Source: Epiperipatus broadwayi (taxonomy: Eukaryota; Onychophora; Udeonychophora; Euonychophora; Peripatidae). From it: a stretch of 64,000 bases of DNA. Every line of letters starts with the position of its first letter. Positions within the stretch are counted from its first letter, which is position 1. Below, piece after piece: positions 47,281 to 58,152 of the stretch. Position numbers and translations under genes: made by a program. The notes under the pieces were generated by a model that saw only the letters and a program-made list of their open reading frames with translations, ran no database searches and had not been told where the DNA came from. The DNA is taken from NCBI GenBank assembly GCA_028023455.1, contig JAQFVV010012546.1, positions 205,501-269,500 of the forward strand. The letters run 5' to 3'.

Positions 47281-48699
47281 ATCTCAAATCTTTTACATTT
47301 TTAAAAAACAAATAAAATTCTAATATTTAATTAAAAATATTATTTAATTAAAAATATTAATTACATAATAAATAGAATTTTGAACATTAAAAAATATGTT
47401 TGCATGATTATATTAAATTTTATTCAAAATTAGCTAAATTCATTTGATAACTACTTTGTTATAGTTGTTCTAATACCAATAAATGTATCTTTGATCGTTT
47501 ATAAATGTTATTTGTTATTACTAATAGATGTTCTGTAAATTTATTAAAACTATAATTACAATATACAAATGTTAATAGTAAAAATAACACTGAACATTGG
47601 CAAAATATACACAGAAAGAACCATGTGAAAGGTCATTCTGCATGGAAATTATCAAAAAGAAAATATATTTAAAATATTGTAAATTGAGCTAAATATTGAA
47701 GAGTTAATTAAAATAAAATTGTCATAGTTTTTCCTGTAAATATTCCAAATTTATATTGGAGGTATTGTGGAAATCGGAAGTGGGCAATCAATAATCGTTT
47801 TTTTTTTTCTACATATAATAAATTGGCCCATTTTAAGTGATTGAGTTTAGAAAATTTCTTATGAAAAGATTTTACAAACATTCCAAACGTCTATATTTAG
47901 TGGCATTTTAAATCACGACCAAAATTTGTTAAACTTTATAACAAGCAAACTATTTTTAAACATTCATCACGAAACTTGCTTGAAAAAAAAAGATTACCAA
48001 TCAATTCCTTATTGACAGATTTCACTGTCATTATTTTTTCATCAGTGTTGTGAATAACCAAATAGTTAATTATTTGATATGGACATAGGAAGTATATGTA
48101 GAGCTTTGAACCACACAGTAGACAATTCAATAAATAAATTGTTTTCCATAAAAGATTTTTATAAAATATTTGTATTTTACTATTTGACGTAATAAATAAA
48201 TTGTCATTTATAATAGTCAATTGTAATATGCATTAACAAGTACTTTTTACTTAGGAACATTGTATCCAAGAAAAATGTTAATTGTGGTTGGTTAAGTAAA
48301 TAATAAATTTTTCAAATATCTCTGTTATTATGCATATATGAAACATAATTTTTCAGGTTTACATATAATCTGTTGTTAATAGTGACAGATTATGCACGAG
48401 AGCTCAATAAATGCATAGTGATCTGTAAACCAATTTAGTTGCAATTTCTGTTATCCATTAATTAGTGATGCACTCACAAATGCATAATGAAAATTGTGAT
48501 GACAAATAGATTGCTGCTAATAAATACACAAATGTTATAATTAAAATTTTAAACTTGTATAGTCAATACATTAACACTCACCTGAGTAAAATATATTAAT
48601 TTGAGACATTTGTAAAAGTAAAAAAATAATTATAAAATATCTTCAGCACTATTCAGAAAAAGTCATATTTCTACAAGCATTAAGCCTAAATTTTATCTT
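47281..48699. other. Gene-free AT-rich DNA
   Basis: The 94-codon minus frame at 47936-48220 is A+T-biased, resembles nothing and is not called. Confidence 0.5.
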
Positions 48700-48824
48700 C
48701 ATCTTAACTTTTTTTTTCATGTGTCATAGCATTGGCTGGGAAGTGAACCCACTAACCTGGAACAACTGCTTGTAAAGCAGCCATGCTGACCTCTCAACCA
48801 CCAATGCTTGACATCTTAACTTTT
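48700..48824 (-). repeat. tRNA-derived SINE, subfamily A, with TSD
   Basis: Minus strand: A box TGGTTGAGAGG, hairpin loop TTTACAA, B box region GGGTTCACTTCCC, tail GCTATGACACATG, poly-A. It is flanked by CATCTTAACTTTT on both sides (about 48700-48712 and 48812-48824), a clear target duplication. Confidence 0.9.
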
Positions 48825-48910
48825 ATCCATAACAGAAAGCTTATAAATAAGTTATTTTTTCACAATATATATTTATTTGATTTACATGTGATATACACAT
48901 TTTTTATGTT

Positions 48911-49120
48911 AATACACATCACATGATCACCATTTCTTATGCTTGCTTATAACTGTTGTTAAAACAGGCAAAACTCACTATACATATTACCACACACAAC
49001 AAGCTAGAGTAATCAATGGATGCCAGAAGGCTTGTGCATAAAATCCTCATTTAGTGCCTACTCATCCAATATCCCCAAACTAGTTTCTGGCTTGTGGCCT
49101 TCATCAGTGAGGAGCCTTGG
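48911..49120 (-). repeat. Partial copy of the 2.1 kb hammerhead foldback
   Basis: Aligns with the left arm of the 2.1 kb element plus about 50 bases of outer sequence (ATCACATGATCACC, AACTGTTGTTAAAACA), which defines the true outer end of the family. It is a single arm with no inverted partner, ending where the 2.1 kb spacer begins. Confidence 0.85.
49071..49114 (-). ncRNA. Hammerhead-like motif, single-arm copy
   Basis: Minus strand: TCCTCA, box 1 CTGATGA (plus 49101-49107), GGC/GCC stem II with CACAA loop, GAAA, then GTT in place of GTC as cleavage triplet, which is still allowed. TGGGGA follows and pairs with TCCTCA. As in the 2.1 kb copy, an A-A opposition closes stem II. Confidence 0.55.
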
Positions 49121-51335
49121 ATCTGAGAGTATGGCACCTAGATCTTAGTATCTAATGCAACTCTCCAACAGCCACCTTTTATTTTTTATGTTATAGAATA
49201 AATAGATGAATAAAGTATATATAACATTTATATATTTAATATATTTCCCACTACAATTTCTGGAATACTAAAAAATGATTAAATACTACTGTTCAAAAGA
49301 AATAGAATGCCAAGTAATGCGATGTCCTGGTTTATAATAATGTGCCTGAAAAAGATTGAGAATTAAACCTTTAGATTTTGTGGAATTAAATTGTTAAGAT
49401 ATCCAAATGGTATGTGTGATGTATGATGACTTTGCTACATACAAAAAATTATAGACCAAAATAATAAAAAGTGAAACTTAAAAATAAAAATAATCAATCC
49501 ATTATCTGCAATATTTTATTTTGTAAATTAATGTCAACAGTTATTTTGTGTTTGAAATAAAATTTAATTTATACAGAAAATAGCTGCATAAGACTTTGAA
49601 ATTAATATTTAAAAAAAAAAACAATTGAAAGATTATTTAATTGGAAAATCATGCAGTGTTCAAATACCCGAAAAGAGAGTTTGAGCCTCGATCAGATTTT
49701 CATTTTATTATTTCACTCAACTCTTAACCCTAATAGAATATTATTAATTTTGTTAATTTTATACGCTGTTACTGTATTTGCCATTAAAACTTATGATTTT
49801 GGAAACTGTATTATCTTTCCTAGATTACCTTATACATAATTATGTTTTTTACTAATCACAAAATAATAATAATAGTAATGATGATGATGATGATAATAAT
49901 AGTAATAAATTAAGTGAGTAGTCACCCAATATATGAGTACCAAAATTGATAGGGTTGAACTTTTGTTCAGGAACCTGTAGCATTTGAATCCATTATTATA
50001 TGCTTGCATTAGACTCAAACAAGGCTTTAGTGTTCATAATAATATATTTAACATATCCTATTTCATAATTTTAAAGTTAGTATAATTTCCAACATATTTT
50101 GGCATTTTATCTTGTCATAAAACTTCATTTTTGTTTAATTAAAGATTTAAGATTTTAAATTGGCTTGTGTTTTGACATTTTCTAATAACTGAATAGAGAC
50201 TTGGCAGATAGACAAGATGTTGAATAACTTTGGCAAAGTTGTAACGAAATTGTACTTTTTTCTGTTTTAGTTTAACAATTTTTGAGGGCTGATAAACAGT
50301 TTTATAAAATTTAATTTAATAAGAAAATTTAATTGCATATAATTTATCAAATTCATAGTTATTTCTTTTGAAATTAATATTTAAAATAAAAGTGTTTTTA
50401 AAAGATGGAATAGATTTCTTTTAAGATAAAATTATTTTATTTAAATTATTTCACTGGATTAATTAAATCTAAAGTTATCTTTAAAACGGATATCAAAAAC
50501 AATCTTCTATCAGCATATCATAAAAATAATTGGAAAATAAAACCTATGGATTTTATAGCAGTGTAAAGTAACAGAGCATTAAAAATTGAATATTATGCAC
50601 AGTATTTAACTATTTCACAAGAATGAAAGAGTGATAATGAAGCATATGGTGTGAGAACATATTTCTATCTTACAAAAAAAAAGAAATTAAAAACTTTGTT
50701 AATAACAGGGAAAGAACTCCATGTTTCTTTTTAACTGATGAACTTGTAGGGTTCTACTTTTTTGAATATTTATTTGTAGATCGTGTTTTTGGAAACAACT
50801 GTTTAATAGAATAAGTAAAACACCAAAATCTTGACAAGATAGCACTTGTTCTCTACTGATTGCTTATCTTGCTGAAATGTGATATTTTATTTTAATTTTA
50901 TTTTATAAAACACATTTTCTTCCAAAAAGCATGATTTTTAAAAGATTAACATCATATGTCCATGAGAACCTTAATTTGACTCTAATCAGAGGAATCTTTA
51001 TTTTCTGATGTTGCTAGGAAACCAATTCCAAATTGGCAATCCTTTTCACTGAAGAAAATTAATTATTATTTGAGAAATTCAGAAAAAATTGTTAGTCATC
51101 TGCAATCTCCTACTTATAAATATAACTTTCTGGATTTAAATCCTTATAGCAACTTGGATTTTAAATAAAATATATCTCCATATATCTCTGTTTACGTGAA
51201 TATAATCATTTTATTTCTATTCTTTATCATATTAAAAATCCACTGCAAACGAAATCATTTCCAGCAATCCCAAGTAAGAACAATGAAGAAGAATTAAGTT
51301 CAAGATTTACTTATTTTAATGTAATAATTGAAACA
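49121..51335. other. Gene-free DNA with trinucleotide microsatellite
   Basis: An AAT/ATG-type microsatellite lies at about 49861-49911 and explains the His/Tyr run in the minus frame there. No gene seen. Confidence 0.5.
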
Positions 51336-51665
51336 CACAGGCTTATTATATACCTATGCATATATATGTAATATATAGAGTATATGAGCACAGACTTTCA
51401 CATGATCCACCACTCTCCACACTGTCTCATAACACTGATACACTTGAACACATATGTTGAAAAGATAAATAATCACCAATATACGAATTTCATGCTAAAC
51501 CAGCAATCATCAGTTGGTCCAGATACCATCTGTACACATACATGCTATAAGTGCTCGATATATATTAAAAATCCAAACCTCATACTTTAATGGACAGGCT
51601 TCAATCTACTCCACACTCCAACTCTTCAACCGCCCATCCAATTGAAAATCTGATGATGACATGCT
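51336..51665 (-). repeat. Hammerhead-bearing repeat, copy 3
   Basis: Reverse-orientation copy of the 17.8-18.1 kb element, the longest linear copy (about 330 bp). It includes the segment CCTGTCCATTA and the GGTTGAAGAGTTGGAGTGTG block upstream of the hammerhead, and GTGAAAGTCTGTGCTCATAT downstream. The far end ACACACAGGCTTATTATATAC is shared with 25.57-25.60 kb, so the family extends beyond the B-box-like end in those two copies. Confidence 0.8.
51475..51518 (-). ncRNA. Hammerhead ribozyme motif, copy 3
   Basis: Minus strand: stem I ACCAA (plus 51514-51518) with TTGGT (plus 51475-51479), box 1 CTGATGA, stem II TGCT/AGCA with GGTTT loop, box 2 GAAA, and a stem III weakened to about two pairs by one change relative to the 25.4 kb copy. 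Core boxes are intact. The T-T opposition at the base of stem II is shared with the 25.4 kb copy, showing the two are close relatives. Confidence 0.68.
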
Positions 51666-52020
51666 CAAAGGCAACCCTGAGGCCAAGATTGTTGTCACAC
51701 CCATGTTGACCTAAGGTCAATATGACCCCTCATGTACAGAACATAATCCATTTAATACATATACAAGGGATGGGCAGACATCTCTAATATGTAATAATTG
51801 AAGCACCTTATTTTAATGTAGTAATGGTTTTAATATTCTTCCTTCTGTTTTATTTTCTGACCGTATATAAAAGGTACCTATATACAAATCAATATCGGAT
51901 GTCTATCTGCTTGGAAGGCCAACTACTCAAAAAAAAAAGGTTTAACTTTTTTTTTAAAACATGAAATAGATAATTTTATGTTTGTTTTCTGTTTGTATTC
52001 TAAATTGGTGAGAGTATGAC
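51666..52020. other. Non-coding, slightly mixed composition
   Basis: 51666-51780 is less AT-rich and may belong to the neighbouring repeat. Nothing is recognisable. Confidence 0.4.
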
Positions 52021-52162
52021 ATGTGGATTTATTAACAAATCTAATTATGGTTATATATATATATATCTACAGTGCAAATAGCAATAAATGTATGTGGATT
52101 TATTAACAAATCTAATTATGGTTATATATATATATATCTACAGTGCAAATAGCAATAAATGT
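52021..52162. repeat. Perfect 71-bp tandem duplication
   Basis: 52021-52091 and 52092-52162 are identical, including an internal (TA)n run. It is a very recent duplication, or could be an assembly artefact at the TA tract. Confidence 0.95.
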
Positions 52163-52265
52163 TTTGATGTTACCAATTATTTATAGTAGTGCCAAAGATT
52201 AATCTAAGTACTGTATGCAACTTACTTTATCAATGATACTGCCAGTCTAAAACAGAATTTTTAGT

Positions 52266-52380
52266 AAGTGAGTAGACACTAGATGGGGATTTTATGCACA
52301 GGCCTTCTGGCATCCATTGATTACTCTAGCTTGCTGTGTGTGGCAAATATATATAATGAGTTTTGCCTGTTTTAAGTGTA
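52266..52380 (+). repeat. Right-arm fragment of the 2.1 kb foldback family
   Basis: Matches 2309-2405 in plus orientation (GATGGGGATTTTATGCACA to TTTTGCCTGTTTTAA). It starts about 25 bases downstream of the predicted hammerhead cleavage point and lacks the core. Confidence 0.8.
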
Positions 52381-54844
52381 TGTAACACAGGCAATCCTTT
52401 TTCTTACTTCTCTAAGCATATTCAGAGGATGACAGACTAAAAGAGTAAATAAGAAGAAATAGGTTGTTTTGCTATTTCAAATAGTGAACATTTTTAGAGT
52501 TTTTCAGTTTTGACTTTATTTTTTAATTAAAAATATACTGGTAAAAGATAAAATAACATTTAAATAGTTTTCAATCCCTAAAAAAGCAATGACAAGAATG
52601 GGTCATTATATTAAGGGCTCCTTAGATAAACTTTTCTCAAGGCAATTCAGTAACTAATGAATCATTTTGGAACTGGATTTTGGTGTCAGCCCAGAAAAGA
52701 TGAAATGAATAGATTTACTTGTCTAATAATATTCATTTCTATCATGTAAATATCCAAGACAAAAAAAATATGACCTAAAATAATCTTCACATATCTAACT
52801 ATCTATTGTATCTGATAGATTACTTATTAAACCAATAAATATAATTGAAAAATGAGTATTATTAGTATTAGCAATAAAGACAAAATTTTTACTATATTTA
52901 TCTTTTTAAATATGTATGCATAAAGTGTATATATTTTACTTGATTAAATTTTTTCAAAAGCGAAATAAATAAAACCACTAATTGATAACTAAGCAGCAGC
53001 TATCAAAAATTAAGACTGATATGGCTGTTCTTAACAAAATTTATTTTACAGAGAAAGTATACTTAAAAGAAGAGATAGATACAGAGATAGATAAAAGAAT
53101 TAAAACATTTACTGAAAGGTGTTTTGTGATAATAGATTTGTGATGAAATCTGTTTTGTTATATTCATAAAATTTATTGAAATATCAATGAAAGTTAATTA
53201 CATCAAAACTTGTTATGCAATGGTATCTGTGCCCATTTTTTTGTGCTTATGTTTAAATGTTAGATTCAGTTAATTCAGATAAAAAAGTTGTTATTCCTTG
53301 CTACAAAACATCAAAACCATTAAAAAAACAATTATTCTTCTTGGAAACATAAGCATATATGTTGGTATAAAGTGTAAGATTTGACTAAACATTGTTGGAA
53401 ATAATGGCACTGCTATCTCAAACTCAAATCATTTGCTGTTATTGAAGTTTTGCATGTGTGGATTCACTATCACAAACACTTTGTTTACATAAAAACAGCT
53501 TGAATGTAATCACTCTCAAAACAATAATGCTAACTGCACTGTGATTAGATGTCAGAATACATTTGCATTACAAGTGAATATTGTGGAGCAAAAGTAAAAA
53601 TACTAGTTGCAATAAAAAATAAAAGTTTGGTTTTACTGGATTTATAACTAATATATGGGATTTGAACACAAACTTTCAAATGCCTTATAGTCAGCGATAT
53701 TACTTCTGGATTCCAGGTATATAAAGTACACTTAGATTTAAAATATTATCAATTCATATCTGTAATATAACTTGATATTCATTGTTTAACATACTAAATT
53801 TAAACAACAATTAAACACTAAAATTGTTGAATTGACTTTGTGGTATTATTGAGATATGGAATTTTCTTAATGGGTATGTTATAGAACAAATATATTCATG
53901 GTTTTGCTAAAATTCTAACTGGTTCTTTGACATCGATTCTCATGATAGTGATTTCATTGAAGTAAAATGTGATGATTTCTGTTTGGCAAAATAATAATTG
54001 AATGTGGAGCTTCATAACTAATATAGAAATTTAAATGCAAAAGTTCAAATACTGATAAGAAAACTTAAAAATGATCGATTGCTTAAAACATTAAAGGAGA
54101 TATTAATGTTTTATGCATATAGTCATTTTAGACATCTTTTTGATGTGTAGAATTCAACATATAAAAGTAAAAACAATATCCTAATTCTATTAAATCCATT
54201 GATGATATTTTTTAAATATTGACAATGATATTTCATATAGGTGGAAGGAGTATTTTTATCATCTTTTGAAAAACATCAATGTAATTGAGATGATGACATT
54301 GAAAGATATATTACAATTGTAAAATGATATCTGACTTAATAAAGTTAAAACAGATTAAAGTAATTTTAAATTTAGAAAGACTGCAGAATTTCATGAAAAT
54401 TAAAGAAGTTTTAAAATATGTTAATGAGATGTCAGTTTTACAAATGTTGGATTCTTTTTCGTAATATGTAGACTCATCCAGTTTTTAAAATTAAAGGAAA
54501 TAAACAAAACTAAAATAATTACCATGAAATATAATTGTTACTCATTGCATCCAAAATATTTTCAAGTATTTTTCTCTAGAATGGTTATCTGAGAAGTGTT
54601 TAAAAAATTAACAAACATGATTTATGTACACTTGACTTTGTTTTATGCTCAAGTCTGAGACACTGTTTGACATTAGATGATTGTTTACAAAAATGTACAG
54701 ATGGAAAATCTGAAGCATTTAAAATGAAAACTCATGTTAAACAAGGCATTTATACTATTTCCATTTCTGTTACCAAATTCATCACTTCATTTATTTTGCT
54801 GTAATATCTTATATAAATACAAGTTATCAATTCTATTTTGAATA
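52381..54844. other. Gene-free DNA with one repeat end
   Basis: A short solo end of the hammerhead-repeat family at about 53647-53690 (TATGGGATTTGAACACAAAC). No gene seen. Confidence 0.5.
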
Positions 54845-55075
54845 TTTTTAGCAAAAAAACTTTTTATTATACTTATATGTGTTCACAATCTTACATTTCG
54901 ATTGTCCTGCAGCCTTCTTCAGAGCAATTTTTAATTCATTAAAAGTAAAAAAAAAAACATTTTAAAAAATTAAAAGTGGCTCTGAAGAAGACTGCTGAGC
55001 AGTCAAAATATAAAATTGTGGGTACATATAAGTACAATAAAAAGTTGTTGTTTTTTGTTAAAAAGTGATCAAAGA
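54845..55075. repeat. Foldback with two opposed hammerhead-like cores
   Basis: The left arm (about 54850-54925, reading on minus) and right arm (about 54978-55065, reading on plus) are diverged copies of one sequence around an A-rich centre. Each has GCTCTGAAGAAG, then a hairpin (right arm: GACTGC/GCAGTC, six pairs), then GAAA on the left (plus 54896-54899) or AAAA on the right, then an ACATATAAGTA tail. Box 2 is damaged on the right, and neither arm has a clear GTC. It is the same family as 39.9 kb. Confidence 0.65.
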
Positions 55076-55220
55076 AATGTGGATAAATTGTATTTTCATT
55101 TCTACTTCCATATTTGTTTTCAATTCTTATTAACATGATCTTTGGAAGTATTTATAAATAATATAATGAATTAAAGACTAAGATGCAATAGAGTTACAAT
55201 GCTAGAAATTTCAATTTGAA

Positions 55221-55241
55221 TATATATATATATATATATAT
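55221..55241. repeat. (TA)n microsatellite
   Basis: About ten TA units in plain AT-rich DNA. Confidence 0.9.
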
Positions 55242-56227
55242 CATTAACAACTAAATTTATGGTAATAATATGATTAGTACTATTTTTGCCATGATTAACA
55301 GAATGGATTTAATGTTTTAAATACAAACATATACTCAGTAATGGAAAGAAAATCTTCAACTACTTTTAGCTTAGATAGGATAGTTATCAGCTTGAAAATA
55401 TAAGACAATTTTAATAGCACAATCATTTTACAAATATAAAGTAGAACTTAGATATTGACTTGCAAAATAATTTCACTATGTTACTGCTGCTTATAAAGTT
55501 TAAAAATTGAGTATTTCATCATATTGGTATAACTACTGCAATTAGATTAGTTATAAAAAAATATATTATTTTAACTAATTTATTGTATGGTAGTGTGATT
55601 TGGACATATGGTCAATGCAGCATAAAAGCTTTAGGTTAAAAAGCAATTAATGTGTGATATGGTACTACAAAATTCATTATTAAAAAATGTGAAATTATTA
55701 TTTTAAATATGAGAAATCTATAAATAACAAGAGACTTAATTAAAAAATAGTTTATACTCTATTGAATTTGAGAATAGTTTTTTATGTGTGAGGCAAATAA
55801 AATTACAGTTATAAAACTCATTTCAATGGCTCTCTTTAAAAAATGCAATTTTGATTTTGCTTATTAAAAAATATGGCTGAAAATAATGTTGAATACTTTT
55901 AGAAAAAATAAACAGAAAACTGACCCAACATGTACACAGTATTATTTGGAAAAAAAAAGGTCTATATAGTATTTCAAATCTCATATCTAGTGTATTAGGA
56001 TTAAGATTTTATTTATTTATTTACTTTAATCTTGGACACTGAATGGCAATATTCATTAGTGAGCCATGGCACTATTACTTCTGATGATATACATATGTAT
56101 TAATATAAAATAATGCTCATACAGAGTTTGAATATAAACTTTTTAATAATATTATTGTACCTAGTATACATTTGACATTTTCATGTCATATTCATGGTCA
56201 GTCTGCTGAGAACAATGTAATTATATA
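55242..56227. other. Gene-free AT-rich DNA
   Basis: No supported feature. Confidence 0.55.
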
Positions 56228-56851
56228 TATAATAATAAATATAATGATAATTAACTATTATATACAGTCTCTCCTGTGAAGTATTTTTGGTGAATTCTTT
56301 AACTCTCTTCAACTGCCATTAAATTCAAATAACATAACAGAAACAAACATCTTCAACTCAAATTCCATGAACCTTGAATTTCAATGGTAGCATCTTGTCT
56401 GTTAATTATATTCATTTTATTTTTATTTATTACAATTGCCTTCTTAATTTTTCTTTCATTATGTTTACATGTCCTATCATAATCCAAAAATCTGAAGCAG
56501 TCATTTAAAAATAATAGAGATTTAATAACTGCATCAGTTTTCTTGGATCATGGCAGGACATGTAAATATAAATTTAAGTTTGTTATTGAAAGTGTTAAGA
56601 TTTTTCAAAAAAGAAGAAACCATAATAAAAGAAAAATTAAGGAGACAATTTTAATAAATAGAAATTAATAGACAAACTGCTAATGTCAAAATTTGGTATT
56701 CATGGGATTTGCATTGATGATGTTTGCTTCCATTATGTTTTTTTGAATTTAAGTGCAGTTGAGGAAGATTAAGGAATTAACTGAAAGTACTTCTGAAGAT
56801 TGAGAAACTGTACATAATAGTTAATTATCATTATATTTATTGTTATTCCAA
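56228..56851. repeat. Near-loopless 620-bp foldback
   Basis: The left arm (about 56228-56512) is complementary to the right arm (about 56520-56851) with moderate divergence. The centre is close to 56515, with almost no spacer. The right arm has an extra 55 bases or so (around 56565-56625) absent from the left. It is probably an old foldback transposon. Its right arm near 56805 has CTGAAGATTGAGAAAC, which only loosely recalls hammerhead boxes. Confidence 0.8.
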
Positions 56852-58015
56852 TCATTTTTAATTAATAGACATTTTATTTGTATTATATTTAATGTTTTCA
56901 TAGTTATATAATGTAAATAAATTGGTTTCTGTTTTAAACCCTGCATTATTTTTGATTACTTCCTACGGTATTATTAGCGTTGAGCAGTGGGATTATTTAT
57001 ATATATCCAACTGCAATTTACTTTATATGAAAATGTGAAAAATATAGCATCACGTTTTAAAATGTTATGCATATGATATATCTAATATTCACGAATGCTC
57101 TAATATTGCATAGAAATGGTACTTAAAGATAAAGAAATGAAATTCAAATATTTAACAAATGAAAAACGAACCTCATAAGTCCCGAGTTATTTTTTTGTTG
57201 TTGTTAAAGCAATTTATATTATGCATTTAGCTATTTCCAAACATGTATTCCGTGATTTACAGACTGGCGTTAAAATAATGTTATATTGTTCAACATTCTG
57301 CGATATACAAAACTGGAGATAGTTGATGAATTCATGATACAGCTATCGTGGCCGAAATCTATTGTTCTAATGATGAGGTAATGTAAAATACATTACTAAA
57401 ATTACATTTTAGAATATTACGTATACCTTCAATCTAATATTGAGAACGAAAAAAGGTAATTTTAAAATTACTGTATCATTATAAATATTTTTTTTCGTTC
57501 GTAATGAAAATACTTTTTTCCCTTTTCATTTTAAGAAATGTGTTAAGTAAGAGTGTCTAAAAGATCAGATATATAAATAATAAACCATCTTTTTTAGACT
57601 TCTTAAAAGCTGAAAGGAAAAAATCTTTAGAAATTTTAAATGAAAAGCAAGACATTTTTTTTCCTCTACTGCAAAGTAAAAAAAAAAAAAAGAAACAGAA
57701 TCAGAAAAATGTCACTCAAAGCTTGTAATCTGTCATTTTTATGTGTGTATTGATCTTTTGGGCTTCAGTTAACTTTAGCAGCCTTTAGTGACAATGTGAT
57801 TTTTATGTTTTGTTATTTAAAAGAATGCTTTATATTCTTAAAAAATAATCCTTGAATAATGTTTTCATTTATTATGTGATTTTTGAAATGAAAACCATTA
57901 AACAATTTTGTCTTAGAATTTTAATGTATTTTCATGCTGTTTATAATGATTAACTGTTTTATTATTATTAATTACATACAGTATTAAGTTAATGACTGTT
58001 CTTAGACAAAGGCTG
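56852..58015. other. Gene-free DNA
   Basis: Somewhat more mixed in composition around 57.2-57.4 kb. An ATG frame of 15 codons ends at a possible donor (ATGAGGTAATG), which is too weak to call an exon. Confidence 0.45.
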
Positions 58016-58152
58016 TATTTGCTTACGCAATGCTAGTTGTATTTGCAGAATATATTACGTAATACGTATGTGCATAAAAAAGAACAAATAGGAAAAGAAA
58101 CACTATTTGCTTACGCAATGCTATTTGTGTTTCAGAATATATTACGTAATAC
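58016..58152. promoter_or_regulatory. Duplicated module with PAR-bZIP/C/EBP-type sites
   Basis: Two copies of a module of about 50 bp (58016-58065 and 58104-58152, period 88) each contain TTGCTTACGCAAT (58019-58031; 58107-58119) and ATTACGTAAT (58054-58063; 58141-58150). TTACGTAA palindromes are the established binding consensus of PAR-bZIP/E4BP4-type factors. TTACGCAA resembles C/EBP or PAR half-site combinations. Both sites and their spacing are kept while the stretch between the modules is unrelated. It could be an enhancer or an unrecognised repeat. No gene start is visible nearby. Confidence 0.4.

Noticed and set aside
47936-48220. 94-codon ORF on minus
   Set aside because: Dominated by Ile, Leu, Asn, Lys and Tyr, with no motif and no neighbouring signal. 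Frames of this length are expected by chance in 64 kb of such DNA.
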